Source of the DNA: Arthrobotrys musiformis
Taxonomy: Eukaryota > Ascomycota > Orbiliomycetes > Orbiliales > Orbiliaceae
Direction of reading: 5' to 3'
Length of the DNA stretch: 64,000 nt
Assembly (NCBI GenBank): GCA_036971715.1
Contig: JAVHJL010000008.1
Coordinates: forward strand, 310,001 to 374,000
Both the position numbers and the translations under genes were made by a program. This document shows, piece by piece, positions 33,860 through 44,581 of the stretch (its first letter is position 1; each line of letters starts with the position of its first letter). Below the pieces are notes generated by a model, which saw only the letters and a list, made by a program, of their open reading frames with translations, searched no databases and had not been told where the DNA came from.

Positions 33860-35752
33860 ATGGGTCATCTGATTTCTGTTGTTGCATTTCTCATCTTCGT
33901 TACATATGCCTCTGCCGATAGTGAATTGCCATCATTCTGCTTCAAGCAACCATGGCCAGTGGTAGTTAAATTTGGACTTCTCAACTTGGGATCGACTGGA
34001 AGACTGCAGGATCCACCAATCCCAACTGGTTATGGCCTTCAGGTCACTTTGGGGGGTGAGAAATTCACGCCACGTGTAGAGTATGTATACCTCCCAAGGC
34101 TTTCCGCTAAACTGCTTGCCATCTCCATATATAGTTCGTACCATTGCCGTAGCATCTAGCTCGATGAATCAAGTCTAATTCTTGGTCTAAATAGGATATT
34201 GGAGTCTCAAAATGTCTGGGTATCAGAGGTCCGATTAACCTGCAATTCCACACGGCCAAAGGATTGTCGACTGGGGCCTTCATATCACCCCAATACAGAG
34301 ATTTTAGCTGGAGGGGTCTACAGTAGACATCAAGTGCAAGACTCCACAAACACCAGTATCCAATCAACCGCTAAAGGGGTAGACATCCTGGGCAACGAGA
34401 CACTGAGCATAGGAGGCAGGGTTCTTAATGGCTTCGAATTTCAATCCAACAGGGACCAACTTTCTCCTAGTACGAGGGGCCTTGGAACTCTAGTATCCTC
34501 ATATATCGGCCTCGGCACTGGATCTACGCTAATTAATCGACTTTATAATCAAGGCATGATTTCAACCAGGGCCTGGTCATTCTTCCCAGGGTGGATTGGC
34601 ACCGATTCGTGGTTTAACCTAGTCCGAGAAGGAGTTCTTATAATCGGAGGGTACGATGCAAACCTCACGGCTGGCGGTGAATTTCAAGAGTTTCCTATTC
34701 CCCAATTCGGCCAGGGTCGAGATCCGAGTTGTCCATTCCCCATTGAAGTTTCGGGAGTGAAGTGGTTTGGAAAAGATGCGATCGATAGCAGTATACCCGA
34801 AAGGCAGCCATTCACGGCGTGTGTTAATCCTGGCACTAACCTTTTTGAGTTCCCGTATGGGATTTGGGAAACTTTGGCAGGGTTTGGGGATAACACTCCA
34901 CTAGCTGCGTACCGAAATGTTTCGGGGACGTTGGAGCAGGTGAATAAGATATTACCTGTTGAGCAACAAGGGCTGGAGTATTCGAATTTCCAAAGTAACG
35001 TTGACAGAGTTACGACAACGTCCAAGTAAGTTTGACACAGTTAGTCCGGATTTCGCTATCGATCGGAACTATAGTAATTGATGTATCAAATTGCAAAACG
35101 CAGCTTCGACCTCTCTATGATAATTAAATTGAAGTCCGGTCTAGAAATCACCATACCCTCTACCCAAATCTTTCAACGGAAGCGCCTGATTTCAGACGCC
35201 ACCAACAGCATCCAAACCTACGGTGTATCGAACGGTAGCGACTCAGACATCAGAACCGCGGTACTAACCTACCCCTCCACTAATCGTACCCACGCTAAAC
35301 CAAACTTCGGAATCCCATTCCTTACCTCTGCTTACTTTATGGCGAACTACGATACCAACAAATTTGGTCTAGCGCCTATTAAAGCTTCGGATCTCAGCCA
35401 GGGGCGGGATATCAAGATATTTCCACCACCGCAGTGTATCCCCTCTGGGGAGCGAGCTCTCAGCGCAAGGGTTGTAGCGCCTATTGTCATCGGAATATTT
35501 GCTCTTCTTTGCTTGTTGACATTGCTCTGGGTATACAGAGCCCAACGAAGGTATGCTATATCGCTATCCCGTGGGTTGGGCAGCAAAGACACTTTGAGTA
35601 CAATACAAGAAATGGACGCGACGGAACGATTCGAACACGAAATCGATAGCAAGTCTATCTATGAGCTCCCCGTCCACCGTGGAAGGACGAGATCGCCACG
35701 TTCAAGGTCTAGATCGATAAAGTCAAAACGGTCCTACTACGAGCTTCCATAA
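33860..35752 (+). CDS. Pepsin-fold, membrane-anchored protein lacking catalytic aspartates
   Basis: The exons are 33860-34080, 34195-35025 and 35104-35752. The introns (GTATGT donor; GTAAGT donor) join in phase, giving 566 residues. There is a signal peptide (LISVVAFLIFVTYASA). The body follows the peptidase A1 layout: YGLQVTLGG, SQNVWVSE where active enzymes have DTGSSDLWV, then LIIGGYDANL, then ACVNPGTNLFEFP where active enzymes have an IDTGT-like motif. Both catalytic Asp positions are lost (the second is Asn285), so I infer a pseudoprotease. A C-terminal membrane helix lies at about residues 473-494 (APIVIGIFALLCLLTLLWVY). A basic Arg/Ser tail (RSRSRSIKSKRS) follows. Likely a plasma-membrane protein with an extracellular fold, possibly a sensor or binding protein. 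Confidence 0.78.
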
Positions 35753-36508
35753 ATTTAAATTTAAATCCGCAGTTTCTTACGCTTATCCTTTAGCCCGCTG
35801 GGTATTTAGGTAGAAGCCCTTTCTTAATCTCGATTCGATCACTATATTGGGATATCTGGAGTCTATGCTTTGAGTTTAGAATGTATCTTAAATGTTTTAC
35901 TTTAAAAGCTTTGCAAAGTTTTGGGACGCTGCGCTGCGCAAGAGTTCAGAAACTTGGTACCAGTGTGTTGTAATTTGCGTTCCAACGCAGTTCCCAACAC
36001 TACTTCAGTCTCGGCACTTGATACTACTTGGTCTCGCGGTGCTGCCGGACAATACTCTTGGTTACATTACGAGACTGAAAACCACCACAGTGTCGATACT
36101 TAGTGGAGTCTAAAGGTGTTGATGGTGCTATCTCGGTTCATCCTCGTATCCGGGTGATAGAAAAGCGGAGACGCTTCGTTCTATTTGGATTCCGGGCTAG
36201 TTCTAGCTTGGCTTTAATTTAATCACTAACGCATGCACGAGGGCCCGGGTCTATACCTATGTCAAAATACCCGAGTCGGGGCAGGGATTGTTATTATAAT
36301 AGTATCGCGCCAGCGATGCCTCGTTTAGAAATTTACTTAACAGGCTATCGAGAGAGCTTATTTACCCGGACGGCGCAGTACAAATGGCTTATGATAAATA
36401 AAAAATTAGAAGAAGTATGAATTCCCCTCAGTTTCCAGAAAAGCCCCAGATAAAGATAATACCGACATTGGGGTAGATGAGGATGAGCTCGCAGTGCGCA
36501 CCAAAGCT
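35753..36508. other. Intergenic region
   Basis: An ATTTAAATTTAAAT palindrome lies just after the preceding stop codon (about 35753-35766). I see no gene. Confidence 0.4.
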
Positions 36509-37519
36509 ATGTTAAACATCATTGAATTTCCGAACGAAATCCTCCTTAGCGTCCTCGAGAAGCTACCCTGCGCGGATCTAGCTCAGGCAAAGCTCGTGTG
36601 CAAGCACTTCCATGTCATCGGAGAGCTGGTTTCAAACCTCGAGATCAAATTCTACGTCGACATCCCTAATCACCAAGGCTGGAAACTGATACGCTGTATC
36701 CTAGCGGATAATTCTCTTGGCACGAAGATATCCAGGGTTTCCGTCCACTGGCGTCGCCGAGATGTGAATAGGCGAAAGACTCTAACTAAATATTGGGAAT
36801 GGACCGAAGAGGAGAAGAAGAGGATCGGAACCGTTTGTTCAACTTGGGCGTTAACACATCGCACACGAGACGCTATCACAGCTGGAGCCAATTCGGAGGC
36901 ACTACTCCCATTATTACTGTGCCTTGCCCCGAGGATCAAAACATTTGAGCTGGGCAAAGAAAAAGTTCTACCTATTCTATTCGAAAAAGGCTATTATCTC
37001 GAAAGGAGGGTTTTACAAGCGTTTAACTCGTGTCTGTCGGAGGAGGATCAAGGATCTACAGTGGGGACGAGAAAAGAGCTAGCGGATGGATGGGGCTTCA
37101 CGGTCAGCGCTCTTAAGCACAGTGATAGCCACCGACACCACTACCGATGGGCCATCGAAGAAGGGTTTGTGAAACTGATCGAGAAACACATTCCGGAATT
37201 ACCATGGCCATCCGACTGGGATTGCGTGGGACTATGGTTGGAAGAGAACCTGATGACATTGAGCAGCAAGTTGCCGTGGTTTAAAACTCTAGATAACGTG
37301 GAGACATTCTGCAAGAGACGCGGCTTTGTCAATGGGAAAGCGATTACGTTCGGCCACTTTTGCACCGATCCGGAGAGGCATACCGAAGATGAGCTATATC
37401 CTCCCGCTGATGAGGATAAACTGTCGTCGGACGGTGAGCGATCGGACTCTGAGGACGAACCATTTCCTTCCGATGAACATGGTGATACCTCCGACGAAGA
37501 AGAGGACGATTACTACTAG
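36509..37519 (+). CDS. F-box protein with acidic tail
   Basis: This single-exon gene has 336 residues from the ATG at 36509, which lies within an open frame extending to a GTG at 36494. The F-box is at the very N terminus: FPNEILLSVLEKLPCADLAQ, then LVCKHFHVIGELV. The C terminus ends in a long acidic run (DSEDEPFPSDEH...SDEEEDDYY). It lacks the Trp helix and the EP[YW] motif of the other F-box genes, so it belongs to a different F-box subgroup. Its middle contains short hydrophobic helices but no clear repeats. It is likely an SCF subunit; its substrate is unknown. Confidence 0.8.
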   Translation: MLNIIEFPNEILLSVLEKLPCADLAQAKLVCKHFHVIGELVSNLEIKFYVDIPNHQGWKLIRCILADNSLGTKISRVSVHWRRRDVNRRKTLTKYWEWTEEEKKRIGTVCSTWALTHRTRDAITAGANSEALLPLLLCLAPRIKTFELGKEKVLPILFEKGYYLERRVLQAFNSCLSEEDQGSTVGTRKELADGWGFTVSALKHSDSHRHHYRWAIEEGFVKLIEKHIPELPWPSDWDCVGLWLEENLMTLSSKLPWFKTLDNVETFCKRRGFVNGKAITFGHFCTDPERHTEDELYPPADEDKLSSDGERSDSEDEPFPSDEHGDTSDEEEDDYY

Positions 37520-38868
37520 AGGCCGATGTCCGGGGCGGACGTGCAGGATTCATAGCCGAAAGTTCAATGCCACAATCGGGCTCTACCCGCCCTATTAATA
37601 TGTCAATAGTCCGTAAATTAATAGTTTTTACTGGTACGTATGATATCCTAAGTACTGGTCTCACGTCAGTTCCAGGTACCTCGATGATATAACTGCTCAA
37701 CTATGCCATGGGAGCTTTGGGTCCGATCGCGCAGCCACGAGTTTCAAGCTGGATCGATATGTTAATATGCAATCAACAGCTCGAGACATCGATATCATGT
37801 AGTATGAACGAAAACGTCGAAACTAACTTGTGTGTTGCGCTGAATCATTGACTACTACACTATTTGGAGGGCCACGTATTGAAGACGCGATATTGAGAGC
37901 AGATATTTTATAACTACCATATCATATCGCTTTTTCTTTCACGCGAACTTTAGGATCCATTGAATGAGACCCTGGATGTGTATATGCAATCTTGGCAACG
38001 GAAAAATGCAAAGCTTTAAATTCGATTCGGGATCTAAGCCAAGGGTTTCCTGGAGAAATTCGGCAGCATCGTCGTGGGATAACCCCGGGCAGACCTACAT
38101 AATTGGCTACTTATCATGTGTTTTATCATTCAACGCCGAGGGTTATAGGTCTATAACAAGTTCTAGATCTCGGCCTGTCTGACTAATTTCGATCAATTGA
38201 CAGTTGGAAACAGAATATCATATGCCCCACTCCTGGAACAAATTTTGTGCGCCTATGATGGAACTTACCGTAGAAAATATCACGACTCCACCTCTTATCA
38301 AAATCTGGCGGGGTCTAGCCCCGCAGCAAAGAGACCAAATATCTAACTCAAAGCATCATTGCTTCGACATTTGACGAAACCACAAAGTCAGGTGGAAACT
38401 CGAACTAAAATGGCACCAACGGCCCGAATGGCCGCTGGAGAGAGTGTACCTCCTGCTAAATCTAAAACAATCAAGATGGGACGGTTTAAACATGAGACAA
38501 CTCTATTTCTCGACGGGGTATATAATTTTCCGGGGCCCGGCTAAAAGACACGCCCCTATTCGTGGAAAAATCCGGGGTAATCCAGGGACCCCCTCATAAC
38601 GACGTAAACCCCAACAAGGGTTGTCGCAAGAATTAGGACATGGCCCGTCGCCGCCGACCCACGGTTCGTATTCGGTACCTTGTGTTGACGGCGCTCGGAT
38701 AGTTCCGTGGTTCGAATGCCCTATGCTTTTTGTATAAATAAGTAGTTACCAGAGTCTTGTGAAGTTCATGGCATAAATTGGCGAAAGCTTAGTACGAGTG
38801 AAGGATACGTGCCTGCGCGAATTCGGTTCCTAGCGAAAGATTGTGCTTTTGGGATATATTGGGACAAA
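37520..38868. other. Intergenic and polygalacturonase promoter
   Basis: No gene is supported. The frame 37964-38182 has no domain. The last 140 bases hold a TATA box and the 5' leader of the polygalacturonase gene. Confidence 0.45.
38733..38740 (+). promoter_or_regulatory. TATA box (TATAAATA) of the polygalacturonase gene
   Basis: TATAAATA lies 136 bp upstream of the ATG at 38869, consistent with a strong, inducible fungal promoter. It is assigned from sequence and position only. Confidence 0.5.
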
Positions 38869-40097
38869 ATGGCTATTCTATCTAGATTTCTTACGGCTTT
38901 GCTCGCCTGCGCTGGCGCGTTAGCGGCACCTGCGCCAGAGCCTACGGCAGCTCCGAATCTAGAGAATGCGATTGCCAAAAGAGGTACCACATGCACTTTT
39001 AGTGGGACTGATGGTCATCTTTCTGCGAGTGCGTCGAAGACCTCTTGCTCCACAATCGTCATTTCGGCACTCGCGGTTCCTTCCGGGGTCACATTAAACC
39101 TAGAGAAGTTGAAGGAAGGGACCACTGTAAGTAATCATCAGACCTAAAAACCCCAATTAAAATAGCGATAGCTGTTTGGATTTTTGGACCTAACGATACC
39201 GCAACGGAACAGGTCATCTTCAAGGGTCGCACAACATTCGGATATGCCGAGTGGGAAGGATCGTTCATTTCCATTAGCGGAAACAAGATCACAATCAAAG
39301 GCGAGAACGGAAGCGTTCTCGATGGCCAGGGCGCCCTTTGGTGGGACGGCCTAGGTGGTAATGGCGGAAAAACCAAGCCTAAATTCTTCAAAGCGAACAA
39401 CTTGAACGACTCCGTTATCGACGGAATAACTATTCTCAATGCGCCCAAGAACTCCTTCAGCTTAAACAAAGTTTACAACCTCGTAGTCAAGAACATCTTG
39501 ATCGATGACCGAGACGGCGATACTCAAGGCGGGCATAATACCGATGGATTCAACATTGGTAACGCTGATGGCGTTTATATCAATAACGTCAGGGTATACA
39601 ATCAAGACGACTGTATGAATGTCAACACCGGTAAAAATATCGCAATGACGAATAGTTTCTGTTCTGGTGGTCATGGTCTTTCAATCGGCTCTGTTGCCGA
39701 CGGCTCCGTCGTTAAAAACGTCACCTTCGAAAATATAGTTGTCGAGAAATCCCAACAAGCTGTTCGGATAAAGACCGTATCCGGAGCCGTCGCCTCCGTT
39801 TCGGACATCACTTACAGAAATATTCAAATCAACGGAGGAAATCTGACAGATGTCGTTGACTACGGCATTATTGTCGACCAATCCTATGGCGGAACTAAGA
39901 ACTCCCCTACCAATGGCGTTAACATCACGAACTTTGTGCTGCAGAACGTTTATGGAACAGTACCTAGTGATGCCGTCAGGATTCAGATCCAATGCGGTAA
40001 CACCACCTGTACAGGATTCAACTGGAACAACGTTAGCATCACGGGAGGAAAGGCGAGCACAAAGTGTATCAATGTCCCAGCAGGTATTTCTTGCTAG
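38869..40097 (+). CDS. Endopolygalacturonase, GH28, secreted
   Basis: The exons are 38869-39126 and 39213-40097. The 86-nt intron (GTAAGT, CCTAACG, ACAG) joins in phase 0, giving 380 residues. The ATG at 38869 starts a signal peptide (LTALLACAGALAAPAP), and a dibasic KR site near residue 40 suggests propeptide removal. The GH28 signature is complete and in order: NTDG (195-198), QDDC (Asp218, Asp219), GHGLSIGS (His240) and RIK (Arg271, Lys273). The right-handed beta-helix core has the expected length, and paired C-terminal cysteines are present. It hydrolyses alpha-1,4 bonds of homogalacturonan (pectin) outside the cell. With the tannase/feruloyl esterase 26 kb away it points to plant-wall degradation. 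Endo action is inferred from overall similarity. Confidence 0.95.
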
Positions 40098-40649
40098 GGG
40101 GCGAGCATGTACATACAATTGAGAGAGTTCCAGCGGTCTGTACCGAGGCATGAGCAGTGTTGCAATTGACGGGTTTGCGTGTTGGACGTTGGAGTTGTAA
40201 TATATATATACGCCAGTGCTGGTCTCGCGGTGGCCAGTGCCGATATCACATTTAGTCTGGCAGCCCCCATAAAATTTGATAGTTTAGGAATATTACGCTT
40301 ATTTGGAGACATTAATCAGAAGCAAATAAAAATCACATTGTCCATTCTGCTAGCTAACCTAGAACGCTATTCTGATATCATGCCAGTCAAATCGAAAACC
40401 CGAAAACAATCCCGGACGACACAGAATCCAGCTGGTCGTCAGCCAAAACTCGAATCAAATAATTCTAGCCATTGTCAAAAAACAAAAGTGAGATCAAGAT
40501 GGTGGTAGAAGCGTGTGTCCAGTCATCAACGATCATTCGAGATGCGAGATGTTCAAATTTCCTAAGATTTTGGAGCGTGATTTTGAAGCAACTGTCCCAT
40601 ATTTCTGCGTGTGCGAACACCAAACCCTTGCGTGGCGCGTAATTAAGGC
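40098..40649. other. Convergent intergenic region
   Basis: This is the 3' flank of the polygalacturonase and the F-box-like gene. I see no gene or notable repeat. Confidence 0.4.
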
Positions 40650-41657
40650 TCAATGGCCCCAGGTGATACCCCATCCTCCGGTTAAATGGACAGGGCCTCC
40701 ATTCTGAGCGCCGACCATACTCTTCTTGCCCGTAGGATCCCGTCGCCAAAAGCTTAGTTTAAACACTGTGTCCCAAATAACAGTAATGTCCTCGCGTCTT
40801 CTCTCATGGAGGGCCTGACTCCAAGCCGCCCTGCGAACCTCACCCGCGGTTAGCGCAGCCGCTTGGTCACCCCCGTCCCAAAACCAGTGTTTGTTTCCGT
40901 CCGTAGCCACAGAGATGGTTCCGTAGTCTTGGCGATATTGTCGAACGTCTACGTTGTTAACCTCCTGTTGATTTCCAAAGTTTCTTACGCCCGATACTGG
41001 ATATTTGAATCTGACTGATACACAAACGTCCGGAAGCGGGAACTTTGGCCTTTGTCCGGCGACGACGAGTTCGTTGCATCTCTTGATAATGGGGTGACCC
41101 AGGGCTTGCATAAATTCTCTGAGAGAGACACCGTCACCTTGCGAGGTAACTACGAGGTGTTGGAGGTTACCGAGATTGTTTATCATGAAGCTCATAATCT
41201 TGGTTGGCGGTCGTGTTACGAAAATATCGTTGGGTATTTGGAGGTACCGATCTTCTAACGGGTCTTTTGTTTGGTTGAGGTTGTCTAAACCGTAGGCAAG
41301 GGTGTACACCCAGAGCTTTCTTAAAAGTATGTCAACCCAGGGGTTAAGCTGTACCTCAGCTTTTCCGGGAGGCACCCGCGATCTCAAGAAATCTTGGTCA
41401 TATCGCAAACTGCATGGGATGGAGGACTCTCTGAACATAATATATCTCAGTGCTTTCGATCGCGTGATTACGCTGTAAAAGGCGAAGTTAACGCCTTTGA
41501 GTTTCTCCAATTCCCGCGGTGCGGCGTTCTTCAAGATAGTCTCCAAAATCTCGCATGTCCTGAGCACCGTAGACCTGGCTGTAAACCCTGGGAGGATTTC
41601 GGATTTTTGGGAGGCTTTCCTAGAATCCGAACACAAAAGGGTTATAACGGTTGGCAT
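40650..41657 (-). CDS. F-box-like protein
   Basis: This is a single-exon gene of 335 residues. A weak F-box-like segment lies at about residues 28-75 (LRTCEILETILKNAAPRELE, then FAFYSVITRSKALRY). The usual LP is replaced by TC, which is why I call it F-box-like. Further on come the Trp helix ILLRKLWVYTLAYG, matching ILSKWWKTIA or IINKLWLRII in other F-box genes of this window, and a block DIFVTRPPTKIMSFM resembling their P-A-I/T-x-h segment. It probably derives from the same lineage-specific family, with a degenerate box. Skp1 binding is less certain here. It lies between the polygalacturonase and the amidohydrolase. Confidence 0.65.
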   Translation of the reverse strand: MPTVITLLCSDSRKASQKSEILPGFTARSTVLRTCEILETILKNAAPRELEKLKGVNFAFYSVITRSKALRYIMFRESSIPCSLRYDQDFLRSRVPPGKAEVQLNPWVDILLRKLWVYTLAYGLDNLNQTKDPLEDRYLQIPNDIFVTRPPTKIMSFMINNLGNLQHLVVTSQGDGVSLREFMQALGHPIIKRCNELVVAGQRPKFPLPDVCVSVRFKYPVSGVRNFGNQQEVNNVDVRQYRQDYGTISVATDGNKHWFWDGGDQAAALTAGEVRRAAWSQALHERRREDITVIWDTVFKLSFWRRDPTGKKSMVGAQNGGPVHLTGGWGITWGH

Positions 41658-41946
41658 GTGATTGCCTTGTGTTTGGACTATAGGTTTTGTACAAACAATT
41701 CATATCCAGATATTCTAACTTGAAGCAATAGAGGTCAAGACAAAACGTTTGAATTGCGGCTGATTAAGGATAAGAGCAGCAAGCAAGATACTACCAAGAA
41801 CTAAACGTCAACTAACTATACATATATATCCTTACACAAGTGTAGACCGACCTGGGCCATGGGTGATACTAGGAACGATACCATGTATATCCAGGTTGCA
41901 CTAAATACTAACTATGCAGACAGAGCTAGTGTATAAATCTATCCCA

Positions 41947-44089
41947 TCACTCTTGCACTTTGACACCCCCCGGCATCGGCAGCCGCTTCGGCGGTATCTT
42001 TCGGTAAACCCTTTTCCCACCAATCCATGTCTCTAGGACTTCGACCTTTCTTACGTCAACCGCTTCGTCGAACAAATTCCCAGTAAGAATAACCCAATCA
42101 GCCCAACCTTTCAGCTGACCTACGCCCTCCCACCCTTGTAACATGCCACCCCAACCCACGTTCCTTCCAAACCCTTGAACCGCCTGTAAGCGACTGATCC
42201 TCTCGTTATCCCAGACCTCGTCTCGCTCGCATACGTCAGATCTTGGATTGCATCTTGTATATGCCGCGTACATACCCTCGAGCGGTGAGGGTGGTTCCAC
42301 AGGGAAATCGGAGCCAAGGACAGGGAACGGCGGGTGTTGAACTCCAACTTGGGGTCCGGGGAAAAGAGATTTCATTCTATAGGCCGAGTCCCTTACCCGT
42401 TCTAGTCCGAGGCGGTCAATAGCATATTCCATGTCGGAGGTCGCGTGAGTTGGTTGGATTGAAGGTACTATGCATCCCTCTAGCTCGACGCCGGCGGCGA
42501 CGCAGATTTCTACACGACGGTGTTGGTCGTCAGGGTGCTATATTTCCGTTAGCTCGGAGAGCATAAAGTATTTGGGGGAAAGGCAAACGAACAATGATCT
42601 GGGCGTGTTCTAGCTTGAATTTCTTGCGGTTGTCGATACCAGGGCTCCGCGCCATAGCAGTCTCAAAGGCATTTAAGGCTGCTCGATTTGCCGCGTCGCC
42701 AATACCATGGACACCCACTTGCCAGCCTGTAACGTACCACTATATCAAGTTAGCAGATTGCACCAGTTAATCGGGTAGGATTAAGATTGTACCTGAGAAA
42801 CGATATCCGTCAGCTCTGTTTCATTAATTAACATGGTCCCTCGGGTTGGCTTATCGCTATAGGGCTCAAGGAGTGCTGCACCCCAAGAACCCAATGCACC
42901 ATCTATATAATTCTTAGTAACTCCTCTTAGTGTATCCCAACGCAAAGGTAGTATCGGCTGAGGGAGGGCGTACCAGCGAATATCTTAGCTGACGTCAGGG
43001 TAAATTGTCCAGTCAGGTCCGCAAAATGATACTTGTCCACTTTGCAAAAGGTGTTCCGTTTCTCGCATTCGACCATGCCATAAACTCTGAACTCCATCTT
43101 TCCACTTTCCACGAAGCTTTTGTAGACCGGCACCTCTTTCATCGCAGTTGCGGCATCAACCACACCGACGATTCCGAAGGACCGAAGGGAGTCAATAGCG
43201 GTTTTTATGAGACCATGCATATCCTCATCGGTGACAGGAGGTAATAAGGGGATAATCATTTCGTCCATTGCATTATCGCAGAAGACTCCATTTGAAGGGA
43301 TTGAACCTCCCGGTGGGGCAGGCGGTAATGGATCTGGGAGCAGTTTCATCACAGCAGGCGAGACCCAGATGCAATGAACGTCAACGCGGTAGAGAGCGAT
43401 GTATTTGCCCCGTAAGGTGTAATGCCTGACGATATCCTCGGCGGTTGGCATCTTGCCGCCAAAGTTCTCCTGGTCCCATCCGCCTCCGAGGACCCATTTT
43501 TCGCGAGTACCATAACCTTGTTCGAAACGTTCATCCAGGAACGTGACAAGGGCCTTCATGACCCCGTCCAGTGTTTGACCGTATGCCTATAGTTCAATTA
43601 GCATTTCTTGTGGATAGATCTTCTAATTAGCCACTAGTGCAACTGTGATAAAATACCTTCACCGAAAGTTCCATCTGACCGTATTGTGTAATATGCCCTT
43701 TCAAAGAAGTTAAGCCCCGCTAAAAATTATTTGAAGAATACCTTCAAAAACCACATACCATGACCATCCCAGAATCCCGGGAATGCCCAGCCGTCAATAT
43801 CTCTAACGTAGACCTTCTGCAGCGCCGACAGGTCATCCTTACTGCGCCAAGTCCTGCCAAAAGTCCCGTTGGCTAGGACCTCGAAGCACGAGGCCATATC
43901 TGGGGACTCCGAAGTCTCATCCTCTAACCCCGTGTAAACCTGACCAGGTTTAGCACAGTACAAGCGATGTCCGTTAGGGGACGTTGAAGAGCCAGCAAGG
44001 TATGAATCGTAACTTGAGCCCACCCTGAAGGCGGCGTAGGCCCCAGCAGCAAAAGCTATGGGAAGAATGTAGTCGCGGATACGAAACAT
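41947..44089 (-). CDS. Membrane-anchored amidohydrolase (YtcJ-like, amidohydrolase 3)
   Basis: This minus-strand gene has six exons: 44089-43759, 43697-43657, 43586-42974, 42902-42793, 42739-42593 and 42537-41947. All joins are in phase, giving 610 residues. One hydrophobic segment at the N terminus (YILPIAFAAGAYAAF) suggests a membrane anchor. The metal-binding HxH is in DGHGH (His110, His112), reached only by choosing the AAAG acceptor of intron 1. Other family blocks are GGGWDQENFGGKMPTAED, KIFADGALGSWGAALLEPYS, GWQVGVHGIGDAANR, EHAQII, PSIQPTHATSDM, VLGSDFPVEP and GWADWVILTGN. The family hydrolyses amide or related bonds in a metal-bound TIM barrel. The natural substrate is unknown. About 14 extra residues (EICVAAGVELEGC) follow EHAQII. 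It is divergent from the GNAT gene. Confidence 0.85.
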
Positions 44090-44581
44090 TGTCGAATATT
44101 GATACCAAATCAAATTAGAAGAGTGGAACCGGCAGTCACACAGAGACTGAATCCCTGTCCCGGTTGTCAAGCTAGATCAGGTAATCGGCCGAATGCGGCA
44201 ACCTTCTAGAACAAGTTGCGTTAGCAGGCCGTATGTTTTCGCTCGCGGAGCAGCTTTTGGGGGGAAGCGGAAGTTTCCTTGAACTAACGGTGGTCCAAAG
44301 ATCAGAAACTTTAGTTGATTGAGAATGATGAAAATTTCCCGGAACCGCCGATAAGCGACTCTTTCTAGCTAGTTAGGGCTTCTGCGAGGTTACATGCATA
44401 CCACATGGCGACAGATCGAGCAAAACCTTCGCAGCTGCCTGATCTAAAACTGCAGGGGAGGTCGAAGGTTGTGAGTCAACGAACGCGAACTCAAGATATA
44501 AGAACTCGGGCCTGGGCGAAAGGCTTCTTTTCATTCAAATTCCTTCAATTGGTTCCACTATACACTAAGTGTTCAGTGTAT
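44090..44581. promoter_or_regulatory. Shared divergent promoter region
   Basis: 492 bp separate the amidohydrolase and GNAT start codons. A TATAAG-like string lies near 44497. An 8-bp inverted repeat (TATACACT/AGTGTATA, 8-nt centre) lies at about 44560-44583, overlapping the first base or so of the GNAT start. Both are candidates only. Confidence 0.35.

Noticed and set aside
34081..34194. Alternative two-intron model with a micro-exon at 34135-34148 in the pepsin-fold gene
   Set aside because: It is in phase, but a single intron with a GTATGT donor is simpler and equally in phase.
38695..38725. GGTTCGAATGCCC resembling a tRNA T-arm
   Set aside because: The upstream 60 bases do not form D, anticodon or acceptor stems. 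It lies in the polygalacturonase promoter.
42721..42792. TTACAG acceptor at about 42725 for amidohydrolase intron 4
   Set aside because: It puts the next exon out of frame. The upstream ATATAG gives the conserved SQWYVTGWQVGVHGIGD.
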